Source: Micromonospora parathelypteridis | Lineage (GTDB): Bacteria; Actinomycetota; Actinomycetes; Mycobacteriales; Micromonosporaceae | Reading direction: 5' to 3' | DNA length: 64,000 bases | NCBI RefSeq assembly: GCF_014201145.1 | Contig: NZ_JACHDP010000001.1 | Coordinates: 3,348,001 to 3,412,000 of the forward strand | Part shown: positions 54,954 through 62,652 of the stretch, in pieces | Layout: each line of letters starts with the position of its first letter | Numbering within the stretch: the stretch's first letter is position 1 | Notes under the pieces: generated by a model | Database searches by the model: none | Told to the model about the DNA's origin: nothing | Seen by the model: the letters and a program-made list of their open reading frames with translations, nothing else | Program-made: the position numbers and the translations under genes

Positions 54954-55919
54954 TCAGTCACGCCTCGACTGGTCCAGCGAGTCGCGGACCGCGACGGCGA
55001 GCGAGACCGCCTCGGCCAGGTCGACCGGCCGCACCACCCCCGCGGGGAGCGCGTCGGCTCGCCAGCCGGGGCCGGCGGCGAGCACCAACAGCGGGCGGCG
55101 GGGAGCCGCGAGCAGCGCGCTGAGCTGATCCGGGTCGGCGGTGGCGCGGGTGTGCGACCAGAGCACCACAGCAGCCGGTCCGGTCCGGTTGACCGCCTCG
55201 ACGAGGGCGGGCACCGGCACCCGGGCGCCGAGCGCCCGGTAGCTGACCCCGGCCTCCGCGAGCGCGGCGGCCAACGCCTCCAACGGCAGTGTGTGCTGCT
55301 CCTCGTCGGCGCAGGAGAGCAGGATCCGGGCCGGCCCGGCGGGAACCTTGGCCCGACTCGCTGCGGCGAGAGCCTCCGAGACACAGCGGGACACCAGATG
55401 TTCCACCTCGATCAGACCGGCGGTGGCGGCGTGGCGTTCGCCAATGCCGGCGAGCACCGGGCGCAGCAGGCCGTCCCAGGTGGCGACGACCCCGCCAGTA
55501 GCCAGGGCATGCGCGATCGTTTCGCTGATCGCCGCCGCGTCCAGCCGCATGGCGGCCCGGGCCAACCCGCGCGCTGTCGGGCCGGCGCGGCCCACCGGGA
55601 TGGTTCCGCCGCCGTCCCGACCGGGTCGGTGGATCCGGCCGGCGGTGACAGTGCCGGTGGGCGTTTGATCCGGTGCCTGGCGGGCCCAGCGGGCCGCCTC
55701 CGCAGGGCTCACCCCCTCGGCGGTGAGCCGTCGCATGATCTCGAGACGGGCCAGGTCACTGGCCGTGTATCGGCGGTGGTGACCGGGGATGTGCTCGCTG
55801 GGCCCGAGCCCGTAGCGCTGGTGCCAGGTGCGCAGGGTCGTCACCGCGACCCCCAGCCGGCGTGCGACCGCGCCCGCGCTCAGCGCCTCATCGACCACCC
55901 GGCCGCTCCGCCGTGTCAT
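54954..55919 (-). CDS. litR: LitR/CarH-like MerR regulator with B12-binding photosensor domain
   Basis: 321 aa. N-terminal MerR helix-turn-helix (LSAGAVARRLGVAVTTLRTWHQRYGLGPSEHIPGHHRRY, 13-51), a proline-rich linker, a helical domain with Trp148 and Glu173-His174, and a Rossmann cobalamin domain with His209 in ADEEQHTLPLEAL. The 35-residue spacing between His174 and His209 equals that between CarH His142 and its axial His177, which supports adenosylcobalamin binding. Such proteins repress carotenoid genes in the dark and release DNA in light. Its start overlaps idi by 32 nt, last in the crtE-crtI-idi-litR operon, so autoregulation is likely. Confidence 0.88.
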   Translation of the reverse strand: MTRRSGRVVDEALSAGAVARRLGVAVTTLRTWHQRYGLGPSEHIPGHHRRYTASDLARLEIMRRLTAEGVSPAEAARWARQAPDQTPTGTVTAGRIHRPGRDGGGTIPVGRAGPTARGLARAAMRLDAAAISETIAHALATGGVVATWDGLLRPVLAGIGERHAATAGLIEVEHLVSRCVSEALAAASRAKVPAGPARILLSCADEEQHTLPLEALAAALAEAGVSYRALGARVPVPALVEAVNRTGPAAVVLWSHTRATADPDQLSALLAAPRRPLLVLAAGPGWRADALPAGVVRPVDLAEAVSLAVAVRDSLDQSRRD

Positions 55920-56508
55920 CCGCCGACGATCCGGGCGGGGTCACGGCCGAGCCGGGTGCGGCCGGCGTGGCCCCCGAGGGGCGCAGCAGCCGGTTCACCA
56001 CCCCGCCCAGCCAGGGCGCGTACGACCGGGGGTCGACGTCCAGTTCGGCCTCCAGCGCGGCGGGGTCGGCCCAACGCAACTCGGCCACCTCGTCCGGGCT
56101 CGGCAGTAGCGGGGCCGCGGGCAGGAAGTCGCCCCGCAGCACGTGGTCGTACTCGAATTCGACCCGACCGGTCGCCGGGTCCTCGGCGTAGTAGACGTAG
56201 ACGCCGACCTCGGTCAGCTCGACCGGGCCCGTGCCCAACTCCTCGCGCAGCCGCCGGTTGGCCGCCTCGGTGAGCGACTCGCCCGGCCGGGGGTGGCCGC
56301 AGCAGGAGTTGGCCCAGCGCAGCGGGAACCGGGTCTTGACCGCTGCCCTGCGCTGAAGCAGCACCTGACCGTCCGGGTCCACCAGCAGCACCGAGAAGGC
56401 CCGGTGCAACTGCCCCGGCGGCTGGTGTGCGGCCGCGACGGTCATCTCGCCGTGGGCCTTGCCGGTCTCGTCGACCAGCTCGACCAGGTGCTCCTCGCGG
56501 GTGTTCAT
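55888..56508 (-). CDS. idi: Isopentenyl-diphosphate delta-isomerase type 1
   Basis: 206 aa. It interconverts IPP and DMAPP, feeding prenyl synthesis. Type 1 Nudix-fold motifs: HRAFSVLLVDPDGQVLLQRR, catalytic Cys in NSCCGHPRPGES, the Nudix-like ANRRLREELG, and the Glu-containing YVYYAEDPATGRVEFEYDHVL. ATG 56508 overlaps the crtI stop by 4 nt. The last ~30 residues (TPAAPGSAVTPPGS) are a Pro/Ala tail beyond the usual end, created where the gene runs into litR. Confidence 0.93.
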   Translation of the reverse strand: MNTREEHLVELVDETGKAHGEMTVAAAHQPPGQLHRAFSVLLVDPDGQVLLQRRAAVKTRFPLRWANSCCGHPRPGESLTEAANRRLREELGTGPVELTEVGVYVYYAEDPATGRVEFEYDHVLRGDFLPAAPLLPSPDEVAELRWADPAALEAELDVDPRSYAPWLGGVVNRLLRPSGATPAAPGSAVTPPGSSADDTAERPGGR

Positions 56509-57986
56509 CGGCCTTCCCCGGTGATTCGGCCGGCGGCGAGCTTGCCGGAGATGAGCACCATCGGTACGCCGACCCCGGGTTGGGTCCCGGAGCCGACGAA
56601 GACCACGTTCGACAGGTCGCGGTGCAGGTTCGAGGGGCGGAACGGGCCGGTCTGGAAGAGGGTGTGGGCGGCGGCGAACGGGGTGCCAGCGGCCATCCCC
56701 TGCTCCTCCCACTCGGCAGGGGTGATCGCCCGCAGCACCTCGACCCCGGCACCGAAGCCGACGTAGCCGCGCTCCTCCAGGGTGCCGATCAGTTGGTCGC
56801 TGTAGCGCTGGGTCAGGTCACCACGCCACTCGAACGGGGCACGCTGCAGGTTGGGCACCGGGGCGAGCACGTAATAGGTGTGCCGGTCCGGTGGGGCCAC
56901 CGTGGGGTCGGTCCGGCTCGGGTTGGTCACCAGCAGCGACGGGTCGGTCATGAGTTCCCCCCGCCGGATGACCTCATCGAAGGTGCCCTTCCACGCGCGT
57001 CCGAAATGGATGTTGTGATGGGCGATCTTCGCATAGGCCTGTCGGGAGCCGACGTGCAGAACGACGCAGGACGGGGAGTAGGTGAGCCGGCGCTGCCGAG
57101 CGGCGGGGAGGAGGTCCCGGTAGGCGACCGGCAGGTCGGGGTTGAGCACGACCACGTCGGCCGGCACCAGTTCGCCGTCGGCGGTGAGCACGCCGGTGGC
57201 GCGGCCGTTCGCCGTCTCGACCCGGGTCACCGTCGTGTCGTACCGGATCTGCACGCCGTGCTTCTCGGCGGCGCCGGCCATCGCCTTGGAGACCGCGTGG
57301 ATGCCGCCGCGCGGGAAGTAGACGCCGGCCACCGAGTCGAGGTACGCGATGACCGCGTAGATGGCGAGCGCGTCGTGCGGTGCGAGGCCGGCGTACATCG
57401 CCTGGAAGGAGAAGATCCGCTGGGTACGCGGGTCTCGGAAGAATTGGTTGATCTTTGTTTGGAGGCGTCGGAAGGCCCCACCGCTGAGCAGCTTGAGCAG
57501 GTTGCCAGTGATCAGGTCGGTTGGCGCGTCCAGGTTGCGCTCGATGAAGTCGGTCCGCTCCAGGCGCCACAGCTCCCGCGCGTAGTCGACGAAGCGCAGG
57601 TAGCCGTCGGCCTCGCGTGGCCCGCAGACCCGGGAGATCTCGGCCGCCATCCGGGTCGGGTCGGTGAGGACGTCCAGGGTCGAGCCGTCGGGGTAGTACG
57701 CCCGGTAGGCAGGGTCGAGCGGGGTCAGGTCGAGCCAGTCGCGCAACTCTTCACCGACCGCGCCGAGCGCCTCGGCGATCAGGTCGGGCATGGTGAGCAC
57801 GGTCGGGCCGGTGTCGAACTCGTAGCCGTCCACGCCGAGCCGGCCGGCTCGCCCGCCGGGCACCGGCTCGCGCTCCAACACGGTCACCTGTCGGCCGCTG
57901 CCCGCCAGGTGCAGCGCGCAGGCGAGCCCGCCCAGCCCGGCCCCGACGACCACCACCCGGTCCGTCCGTCCTGTCACCGTCCGCAC
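56505..57986 (-). CDS. crtI: Phytoene desaturase CrtI
   Basis: 493 aa FAD-dependent desaturase. N-terminal dinucleotide fold [38 protein letters not shown], then FDTGPTVLTMPDLI, and the C-terminal FAD segment FVGSGTQPGVGVPMVLISGKLAA, the bacterial CrtI signature. It introduces double bonds into phytoene towards lycopene. GTG 57986 has GGAGG upstream. It follows crtE after 28 nt and overlaps idi by 4 nt. No lycopene cyclase is in the window, so the final pigment cannot be named. Confidence 0.95.
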   Translation of the reverse strand: MRTVTGRTDRVVVVGAGLGGLACALHLAGSGRQVTVLEREPVPGGRAGRLGVDGYEFDTGPTVLTMPDLIAEALGAVGEELRDWLDLTPLDPAYRAYYPDGSTLDVLTDPTRMAAEISRVCGPREADGYLRFVDYARELWRLERTDFIERNLDAPTDLITGNLLKLLSGGAFRRLQTKINQFFRDPRTQRIFSFQAMYAGLAPHDALAIYAVIAYLDSVAGVYFPRGGIHAVSKAMAGAAEKHGVQIRYDTTVTRVETANGRATGVLTADGELVPADVVVLNPDLPVAYRDLLPAARQRRLTYSPSCVVLHVGSRQAYAKIAHHNIHFGRAWKGTFDEVIRRGELMTDPSLLVTNPSRTDPTVAPPDRHTYYVLAPVPNLQRAPFEWRGDLTQRYSDQLIGTLEERGYVGFGAGVEVLRAITPAEWEEQGMAAGTPFAAAHTLFQTGPFRPSNLHRDLSNVVFVGSGTQPGVGVPMVLISGKLAAGRITGEGR

Positions 57987-58014
57987 GTGACCACCTCCTG
58001 GAAGAAGTCGAACA

Positions 58015-59157
58015 TCAGGCTCGCCGGTTGGTGACGGCGGTGGCCAGCCCGGTCAGCGCGGTCCGCGCCGTCCGGTCGACGGGTGCGGTGTCGAGCGCGA
58101 CCAGCGCGTCGCTCACCCGCTCGGCGATCATCCGCTCCACCCGGGCCACCGCGCCGGTTTCGGCGACCAGTTCGGCGAGCCGGTCGACGGGTCCGTCGGC
58201 CGCCCGCTCCAACGCCCTGAACTGGGCCGGCGTGGCCAGCTCCTGAGCCAGCATGAGCAGGGTGGTCGGTTTGCCGGTGCGAAGGTCGTCGCCGGCCGGC
58301 TTGCCGGTGGCGGCCGGATCGCCGTAGACGCCGAGCAGGTCGTCGCGGAGCTGGAACGCTTCGCCGACGGCCAGGCCGTAGCGGGTGTACGCGGAGGCCA
58401 GCGGGTCGTCGGCGGGCACCCCGGCCAGGCAGGCGCCGAAGAGCAGCGGTCGCTGGACGGTGTAGCTGGCGGTCTTGTAGCGGGCGACCCGCAGTGCCCG
58501 GTCGACCGACCAGCTGACCGGGTCGTTCTCGCCGAGCACGTCGAGATATTGCCCGGCGACCGTCTCCACCCGCATCTGGTCGTAGCAGCGGCGGACTTCG
58601 AACAGGCGGGCCGGTGACACCGTGGCGTGGGCCAGCAGCCGATCGGCCCAGACCATGCAGAGGTCGCCGATGAGCACGGCGACGGCCTCGCCGAACCGCT
58701 CAGGATCACCCCGGTGGCCTGCGGCGATGTGCTGCTCCGCGAGCGCGATGTGCGCGGTGGGACGGCCGCGACGGGTCTTGGACGCGTCCATCACGTCGTC
58801 GTGCACCAGCGCGAAGGTGTGCAGCAGCTCCAGCGCGGCCAGCGCGGGTAGCACCGGCGGCAGTGGCTCGGCGCCGCCGACCGCTCCGCGCCAACCCCAG
58901 TAGGCGAACGTGGACCGGATCCGTTTGCCGCCGGCCAGGACGGCCTCTCGCGCGGCGGCGGCGAAGCTGCCCATCGATGTGTCGACTTCGGTGAGGGAGT
59001 TGACCTCGGCGGTGAGGAAGGTGGTCAGGGTCTCGTGGACCGCCGTGACCAGATCATGGGTGTACGCGGCCAGAACGGCACGCACCGGGTCGTCCCCGTC
59101 GCCCGGCACTGCCGCCGCCACACGAGTCGCATTGCCCGCAACTGCGTCGTTGGCCAT
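58015..59157 (-). CDS. crtE: Geranylgeranyl diphosphate synthase (polyprenyl synthetase)
   Basis: 380 aa. First Asp-rich motif LVHDDVMDASKTRRGRP, second Asp-rich motif QLRDDLLGVYGD, and GGKRIRS at the substrate site, the layout of class I trans-prenyl synthases. In a crt operon it should make GGPP. About 35 extra residues precede the family start. ATG 59157 lies 7 nt after TACGCT on the minus strand (59165-59170), so the crtE transcript is probably leaderless and is the first gene of crtE-crtI-idi-litR. Chain length is inferred from context. Confidence 0.92.
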   Translation of the reverse strand: MANDAVAGNATRVAAAVPGDGDDPVRAVLAAYTHDLVTAVHETLTTFLTAEVNSLTEVDTSMGSFAAAAREAVLAGGKRIRSTFAYWGWRGAVGGAEPLPPVLPALAALELLHTFALVHDDVMDASKTRRGRPTAHIALAEQHIAAGHRGDPERFGEAVAVLIGDLCMVWADRLLAHATVSPARLFEVRRCYDQMRVETVAGQYLDVLGENDPVSWSVDRALRVARYKTASYTVQRPLLFGACLAGVPADDPLASAYTRYGLAVGEAFQLRDDLLGVYGDPAATGKPAGDDLRTGKPTTLLMLAQELATPAQFRALERAADGPVDRLAELVAETGAVARVERMIAERVSDALVALDTAPVDRTARTALTGLATAVTNRRA

Positions 59158-59221
59158 GCGGCTGAGCGTACCCTAGGCTACGAGTTGCGTCGATTGGTGC
59201 GTCGATAAATGAGGAGGGCCG
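59158..59221. promoter_or_regulatory. Divergent crtE/crtB control region with direct repeats
   Basis: Sixty-four bp between crtE and crtB. It holds the crtE -10 box TACGCT (59165-59170, minus strand) and two direct repeats TGCGTCGAT (59186-59194 and 59198-59206), 12 bp apart, just before the crtB ribosome site GGAGGG. The repeats are the best candidate for LitR binding, which would control both operons together. Binding is inferred. Confidence 0.5.
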
Positions 59222-60145
59222 GTGGACACTGATCTCACCGCTGCCTATGACCGGTGCCGTGACCTGCACAAACGCCACGGCCGCACCTACTATCTCGCCA
59301 CCCGACTGCTCCCCGCTTGGAAACGACGACATGTCCACGCCCTCTACGGGTTCACCCGGTTCGCGGACGAGATCGTCGACCGCACCGAGGACCTGCCGCC
59401 GGCCGAGCGGGCCGCCCGCCTCGACGACTGGGCCGGCCGGTTCATGGCCGGCCTGCACGGTGCGCCGGTCGACGACCCGCTGCTGCCGGCCGTGCTGCAC
59501 ACGATCGCGGTCTTCGATCTCGACCGGGACGATTTTGCGTCGTTTCTGAAGAGCATGGCGATGGACCTGACCGTCACCACGTACCCGACCTACGACCACC
59601 TGCTCGACTACATGGAGGGCTCGGCGGCGGTCATCGGCACCATGATGCTGCCGATCCTGGGCAGCTCCGACCCGGCCGAGGCTCGGGAACCGGCGCGGCA
59701 GCTCGGCTTCGCCTTCCAACTCACCAACTTCATCCGGGACGTCGCGGAGGACCTCGACCGGGGCCGCACCTACCTGCCCGACGAGGACCTGGCGAAGTTC
59801 GGGGTCACCCACGACGAGCTGGCCAAGGCCCGCGCCCGGGGCCGCGGCACGTCCCGGACCCGCGAGCTGATCGAGTACGAGGTGACCCGTGCCCAGGCGC
59901 ACTACGCCGCCGCGGCGCCGGGCATCACCATGCTGGCGCCGGCCTCGCAGGCCTGCATGCGTACCGCGTACGCCCTCTACGGCGGCATCCTCGACGAGGT
60001 GGCCGCGCAGAACTACGACGTCTTCGTCCGGCGGGCAGTGGTGCCGCAGCGGCGACGGATGGCGGTGGCCGCACGGTCTCTGCTCACCTCGACCGGTACA
60101 CCGGTCACGATCCCGGGGCCGACGATCCACCCGGCGGCCCGGTGA
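59222..60145 (+). CDS. crtB: Phytoene synthase
   Basis: 307 aa trans-isoprenyl diphosphate synthase, head-to-head type. Two Asp-rich motifs: GFTRFADEIVDRTEDL (DEIVD) and FIRDVAEDLDRGRTYLP (DVAED), plus HKRHGRTYYLATRLLP-type start (KRHGRTYYLATRLLPAW). It joins two GGPP to phytoene, the substrate of CrtI. GTG 59222 has GGAGGG upstream. The stop overlaps the photolyase start by 4 nt. Divergent from crtE, so pigment synthesis is split over two operons with a common control region. Confidence 0.95.
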   Translation: MDTDLTAAYDRCRDLHKRHGRTYYLATRLLPAWKRRHVHALYGFTRFADEIVDRTEDLPPAERAARLDDWAGRFMAGLHGAPVDDPLLPAVLHTIAVFDLDRDDFASFLKSMAMDLTVTTYPTYDHLLDYMEGSAAVIGTMMLPILGSSDPAEAREPARQLGFAFQLTNFIRDVAEDLDRGRTYLPDEDLAKFGVTHDELAKARARGRGTSRTRELIEYEVTRAQAHYAAAAPGITMLAPASQACMRTAYALYGGILDEVAAQNYDVFVRRAVVPQRRRMAVAARSLLTSTGTPVTIPGPTIHPAAR

Positions 60146-61467
60146 CCGCGAGCACCGCGATCGTGCTCCTCACCCGCGACCTGCGGGTGCACGACCACCC
60201 GGCGCTGGCCACCACCTGTGCGGCCTTCGACCGGGTGGTGCCGCTGTACGTGCTCGACCCGGAGTTGGCCGGCCTGTCGGCCAACCGCACCCGGTTCCTG
60301 CACCAGGCCCTCGCCGACCTGCGCGCCCAACTGCGCGAGTGCGGTGGCGACCTGGTGGTGCGACACGGTGACCCGGTGGCCGAGACGATCCGGCTGGCCG
60401 GCGAGGTCGGTGCCAGCGCGGTCGCGCTCTCCGCCGACGTCAGCCACCACGCCCGCCGTCGGGAGCGGCGACTACGTGCCGGGTGCGAGCAGCACCGGCT
60501 GCACCTGCGACTGTTTCCCGGGCTGACCGTGGTGGAGCCGGGCGCGCTACGGCCCGGTGGCGGCGGCGACCACTACCGGGTGTTCAGCCCCTACCACCGG
60601 GCCTGGGCGGCCAAGAAGTGGCGCGAGGAGTTGGCCGCCCCGCGCCGGGTGGCGCTGCCCGACGGCGTGCGCGTGGGCAGCCTGCCGGCACCGCCGGCCG
60701 GGGACTCGCCGGACGCGGCGGTCGGTGGCGAGCGGGTCGCCCGGCAGCGGCTCACCGACTGGCTGCCCGACCTGAACCGGTACGGCGATCAGCACGACGA
60801 CATGGCCGGCGACGACACCTCCCGGCTCAGCCCGTACCTGCGCTTCGGTTGCGTGTCCCCGCTGGCGGTGGCCAACCGCGCCGGGGACCGGTCCGGGCCG
60901 TTCGTCCGTCAGCTCGGCTGGCGGGACTTCTACTACCAGGTCACCGCCGCCTTCCCGGAGATCTCGACCTCGGCGTACCGACGGGGTGCCACCGAGCAGT
61001 GGCGCTACGATGACGACGCGCTGGCGGCCTGGACCGAGGGGCGGACCGGGATGCCGATAGTCGACGCCGGGATGCGGCAGATGCGGACGCAGGGCTGGAT
61101 GCACAACCGGGCCCGGTTGATCACGTCCGGCTACCTGACCAAGCACCTCGGGCAGGACTGGCGAGCCGGGGTGGCGGTGTTCTTCCGCTGGCTGCTGGAC
61201 GGGGACGTGGCGAACAACTCCGGCAACTGGCAGTGGGTCGCCGGCACCGGCAACGACACCAAGCCGTACCGGGGGTTCAACCCCGTCCGGCAGGCCGAAC
61301 GGTACGACCCGGCCGGCGACTACGTGCGCCGGTGGGTGCCCGAGCTGGCGGGGGTGCAGGGCAACGCCATCCACCAACCGTGGAAGCTGCCCGACCAGGT
61401 CCGTCGCACGCTGGACTACCCACCGCCGCTCACCGTTCCCGGCACCGACCCGGTCTGGCTGCGCTGA
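60142..61467 (+). CDS. phr: Deoxyribodipyrimidine photolyase
   Basis: 441 aa cryptochrome/photolyase. N-terminal antenna domain (IVLLTRDLRVHDHPAL), then the FAD domain with SPYLRFGCVSP, QLGWRDFYYQV, RTGMPIVDAGMRQMRTQGWMHNRARLITSGYLTKHL, and GNWQWVAGTGND. These are the class I CPD photolyase signatures. It repairs UV dimers with blue light. GTG 60142 overlaps the crtB stop by 4 nt. Joining photolyase to carotenoid genes under a light sensor is a known actinobacterial photoprotection arrangement. Confidence 0.95.
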   Translation: MTASTAIVLLTRDLRVHDHPALATTCAAFDRVVPLYVLDPELAGLSANRTRFLHQALADLRAQLRECGGDLVVRHGDPVAETIRLAGEVGASAVALSADVSHHARRRERRLRAGCEQHRLHLRLFPGLTVVEPGALRPGGGGDHYRVFSPYHRAWAAKKWREELAAPRRVALPDGVRVGSLPAPPAGDSPDAAVGGERVARQRLTDWLPDLNRYGDQHDDMAGDDTSRLSPYLRFGCVSPLAVANRAGDRSGPFVRQLGWRDFYYQVTAAFPEISTSAYRRGATEQWRYDDDALAAWTEGRTGMPIVDAGMRQMRTQGWMHNRARLITSGYLTKHLGQDWRAGVAVFFRWLLDGDVANNSGNWQWVAGTGNDTKPYRGFNPVRQAERYDPAGDYVRRWVPELAGVQGNAIHQPWKLPDQVRRTLDYPPPLTVPGTDPVWLR

Positions 61468-61483
61468 CGCGCGCTGCGGCTGG

Positions 61484-62560
61484 TCAGAGCACGGAGTGCA
61501 GCGCGTCGACCAGCTCGTCCACGCGGTCGTGCTCGGCCAGGTGGGCGGTGGCGTACGCGAAGGTGTAGCCGCGCTCAGGGTCGGCCCACGCACTGCTGCC
61601 GCCGATGCCACCCATGCCCCAGCTGCCGTCCGGCTCCCGCTGCATGCCCAGCGTCCACTGGGCCGGACGGTCCAGCACCAGGTCCGGCCCGTCGTACTGG
61701 ACCCGGGTCGCCTCGGCCACCAACTCCGGGCTGATCAGCCGGACGCCGTCCAGGATGCCGCCGGCCAGCAGACCGGCGTAGAGCCGCGCCAGGCCGGCCG
61801 AGGTGGCGTGCAGGTTGACCGCGGGCATCTCGGCACCCCGCCAGAGCGGGCTGTTCAGCACGGCGACGTCCAGTCCTCCGGCCGGATTGCCCATCGCGCG
61901 CGCTCGCAGTGATCCCGGCTCGCCGAGCTTCCGACTCGGCCACTGCGGGTCGCCGTACCGCTGGTCCGCACAGCGCCGCTGGTCCGCCTCGGCCAGCCCG
62001 AAGCCGAGGTCGAGCTGCCACCGGCCGGCGATCTCCTCGGCCAGGAAACGGCCGACCGACCGCCCGTCGACCCGGCGGACCACCTCGCCCACCAGGTGCC
62101 CGTACGTCCAGGCGTGCTCCCCGGCGACCGATCCCGGCGGCCACTCCGGGTCGGCGGCGGCCAGGTCGTCGGCGAGCAGCGCCCAGTCGGCGATCGCGGC
62201 GGCCGGCCGGGGCACCGGGAAGGCTGGCAGCCCGGCGGTGTGCGACAAGACCTGGCGCAGGGTGGCGGGGGTGCGAAACTCCGGCCAGTACCGCGCGACC
62301 GGAGCGTCGAGATCGACCTTTCCCTGGTCGACGAGCATCAGCAGGCAGAGCGCGGCCACCGGCTTGCCGGCCGAGTAGACGTTCACCAGCGTGTCCGGGC
62401 GCCACGGCTCGCCGTCGTGCCCGGCACCGGTCCGGGAGCCTTCGACCAGGTCGACGACCGGCTGCCCGTCGTACCAGATGGTCAGGCTGGCGCCGGTCTC
62501 CCGACCGGCGGTGAACAGGTCGTGGAAGCAGTCCCGGACCGGCGCGAAGCGTGCGTGCAT
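61484..62560 (-). CDS. Serine hydrolase (beta-lactamase class C/esterase family)
   Basis: 358 aa. Penicillin-binding-like fold: nucleophile Ser and Lys in NVYSAGKPVAAL (SxxK), Tyr in AWTYGHLVGEVV (YxH in place of YxN), LRQVLSHTAGLPAF, GMGGIGGSSAWADPERGYTFAY. Family members are esterases, D-aminopeptidases or transesterases. No signal peptide is visible, so a cytoplasmic esterase is more likely than a secreted beta-lactamase. ATG 62560. It converges on phr with a 16-nt gap. Confidence 0.88.
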   Translation of the reverse strand: MHARFAPVRDCFHDLFTAGRETGASLTIWYDGQPVVDLVEGSRTGAGHDGEPWRPDTLVNVYSAGKPVAALCLLMLVDQGKVDLDAPVARYWPEFRTPATLRQVLSHTAGLPAFPVPRPAAAIADWALLADDLAAADPEWPPGSVAGEHAWTYGHLVGEVVRRVDGRSVGRFLAEEIAGRWQLDLGFGLAEADQRRCADQRYGDPQWPSRKLGEPGSLRARAMGNPAGGLDVAVLNSPLWRGAEMPAVNLHATSAGLARLYAGLLAGGILDGVRLISPELVAEATRVQYDGPDLVLDRPAQWTLGMQREPDGSWGMGGIGGSSAWADPERGYTFAYATAHLAEHDRVDELVDALHSVL

Positions 62561-62652
62561 CCCGCCACGGTAGGCGGCCGGGACCGGAGAGCGTGCCGAC
62601 TTTTCCTCCCACCCCGGTGGTTGCGGTGTTGTCGCTGGGGGATGCTGTCCCA

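Noticed and set aside
61484..62560. Secreted beta-lactamase resistance gene
   Set aside because: No signal peptide is visible and the YxN motif is altered to YxH; an esterase-type hydrolase is more likely.
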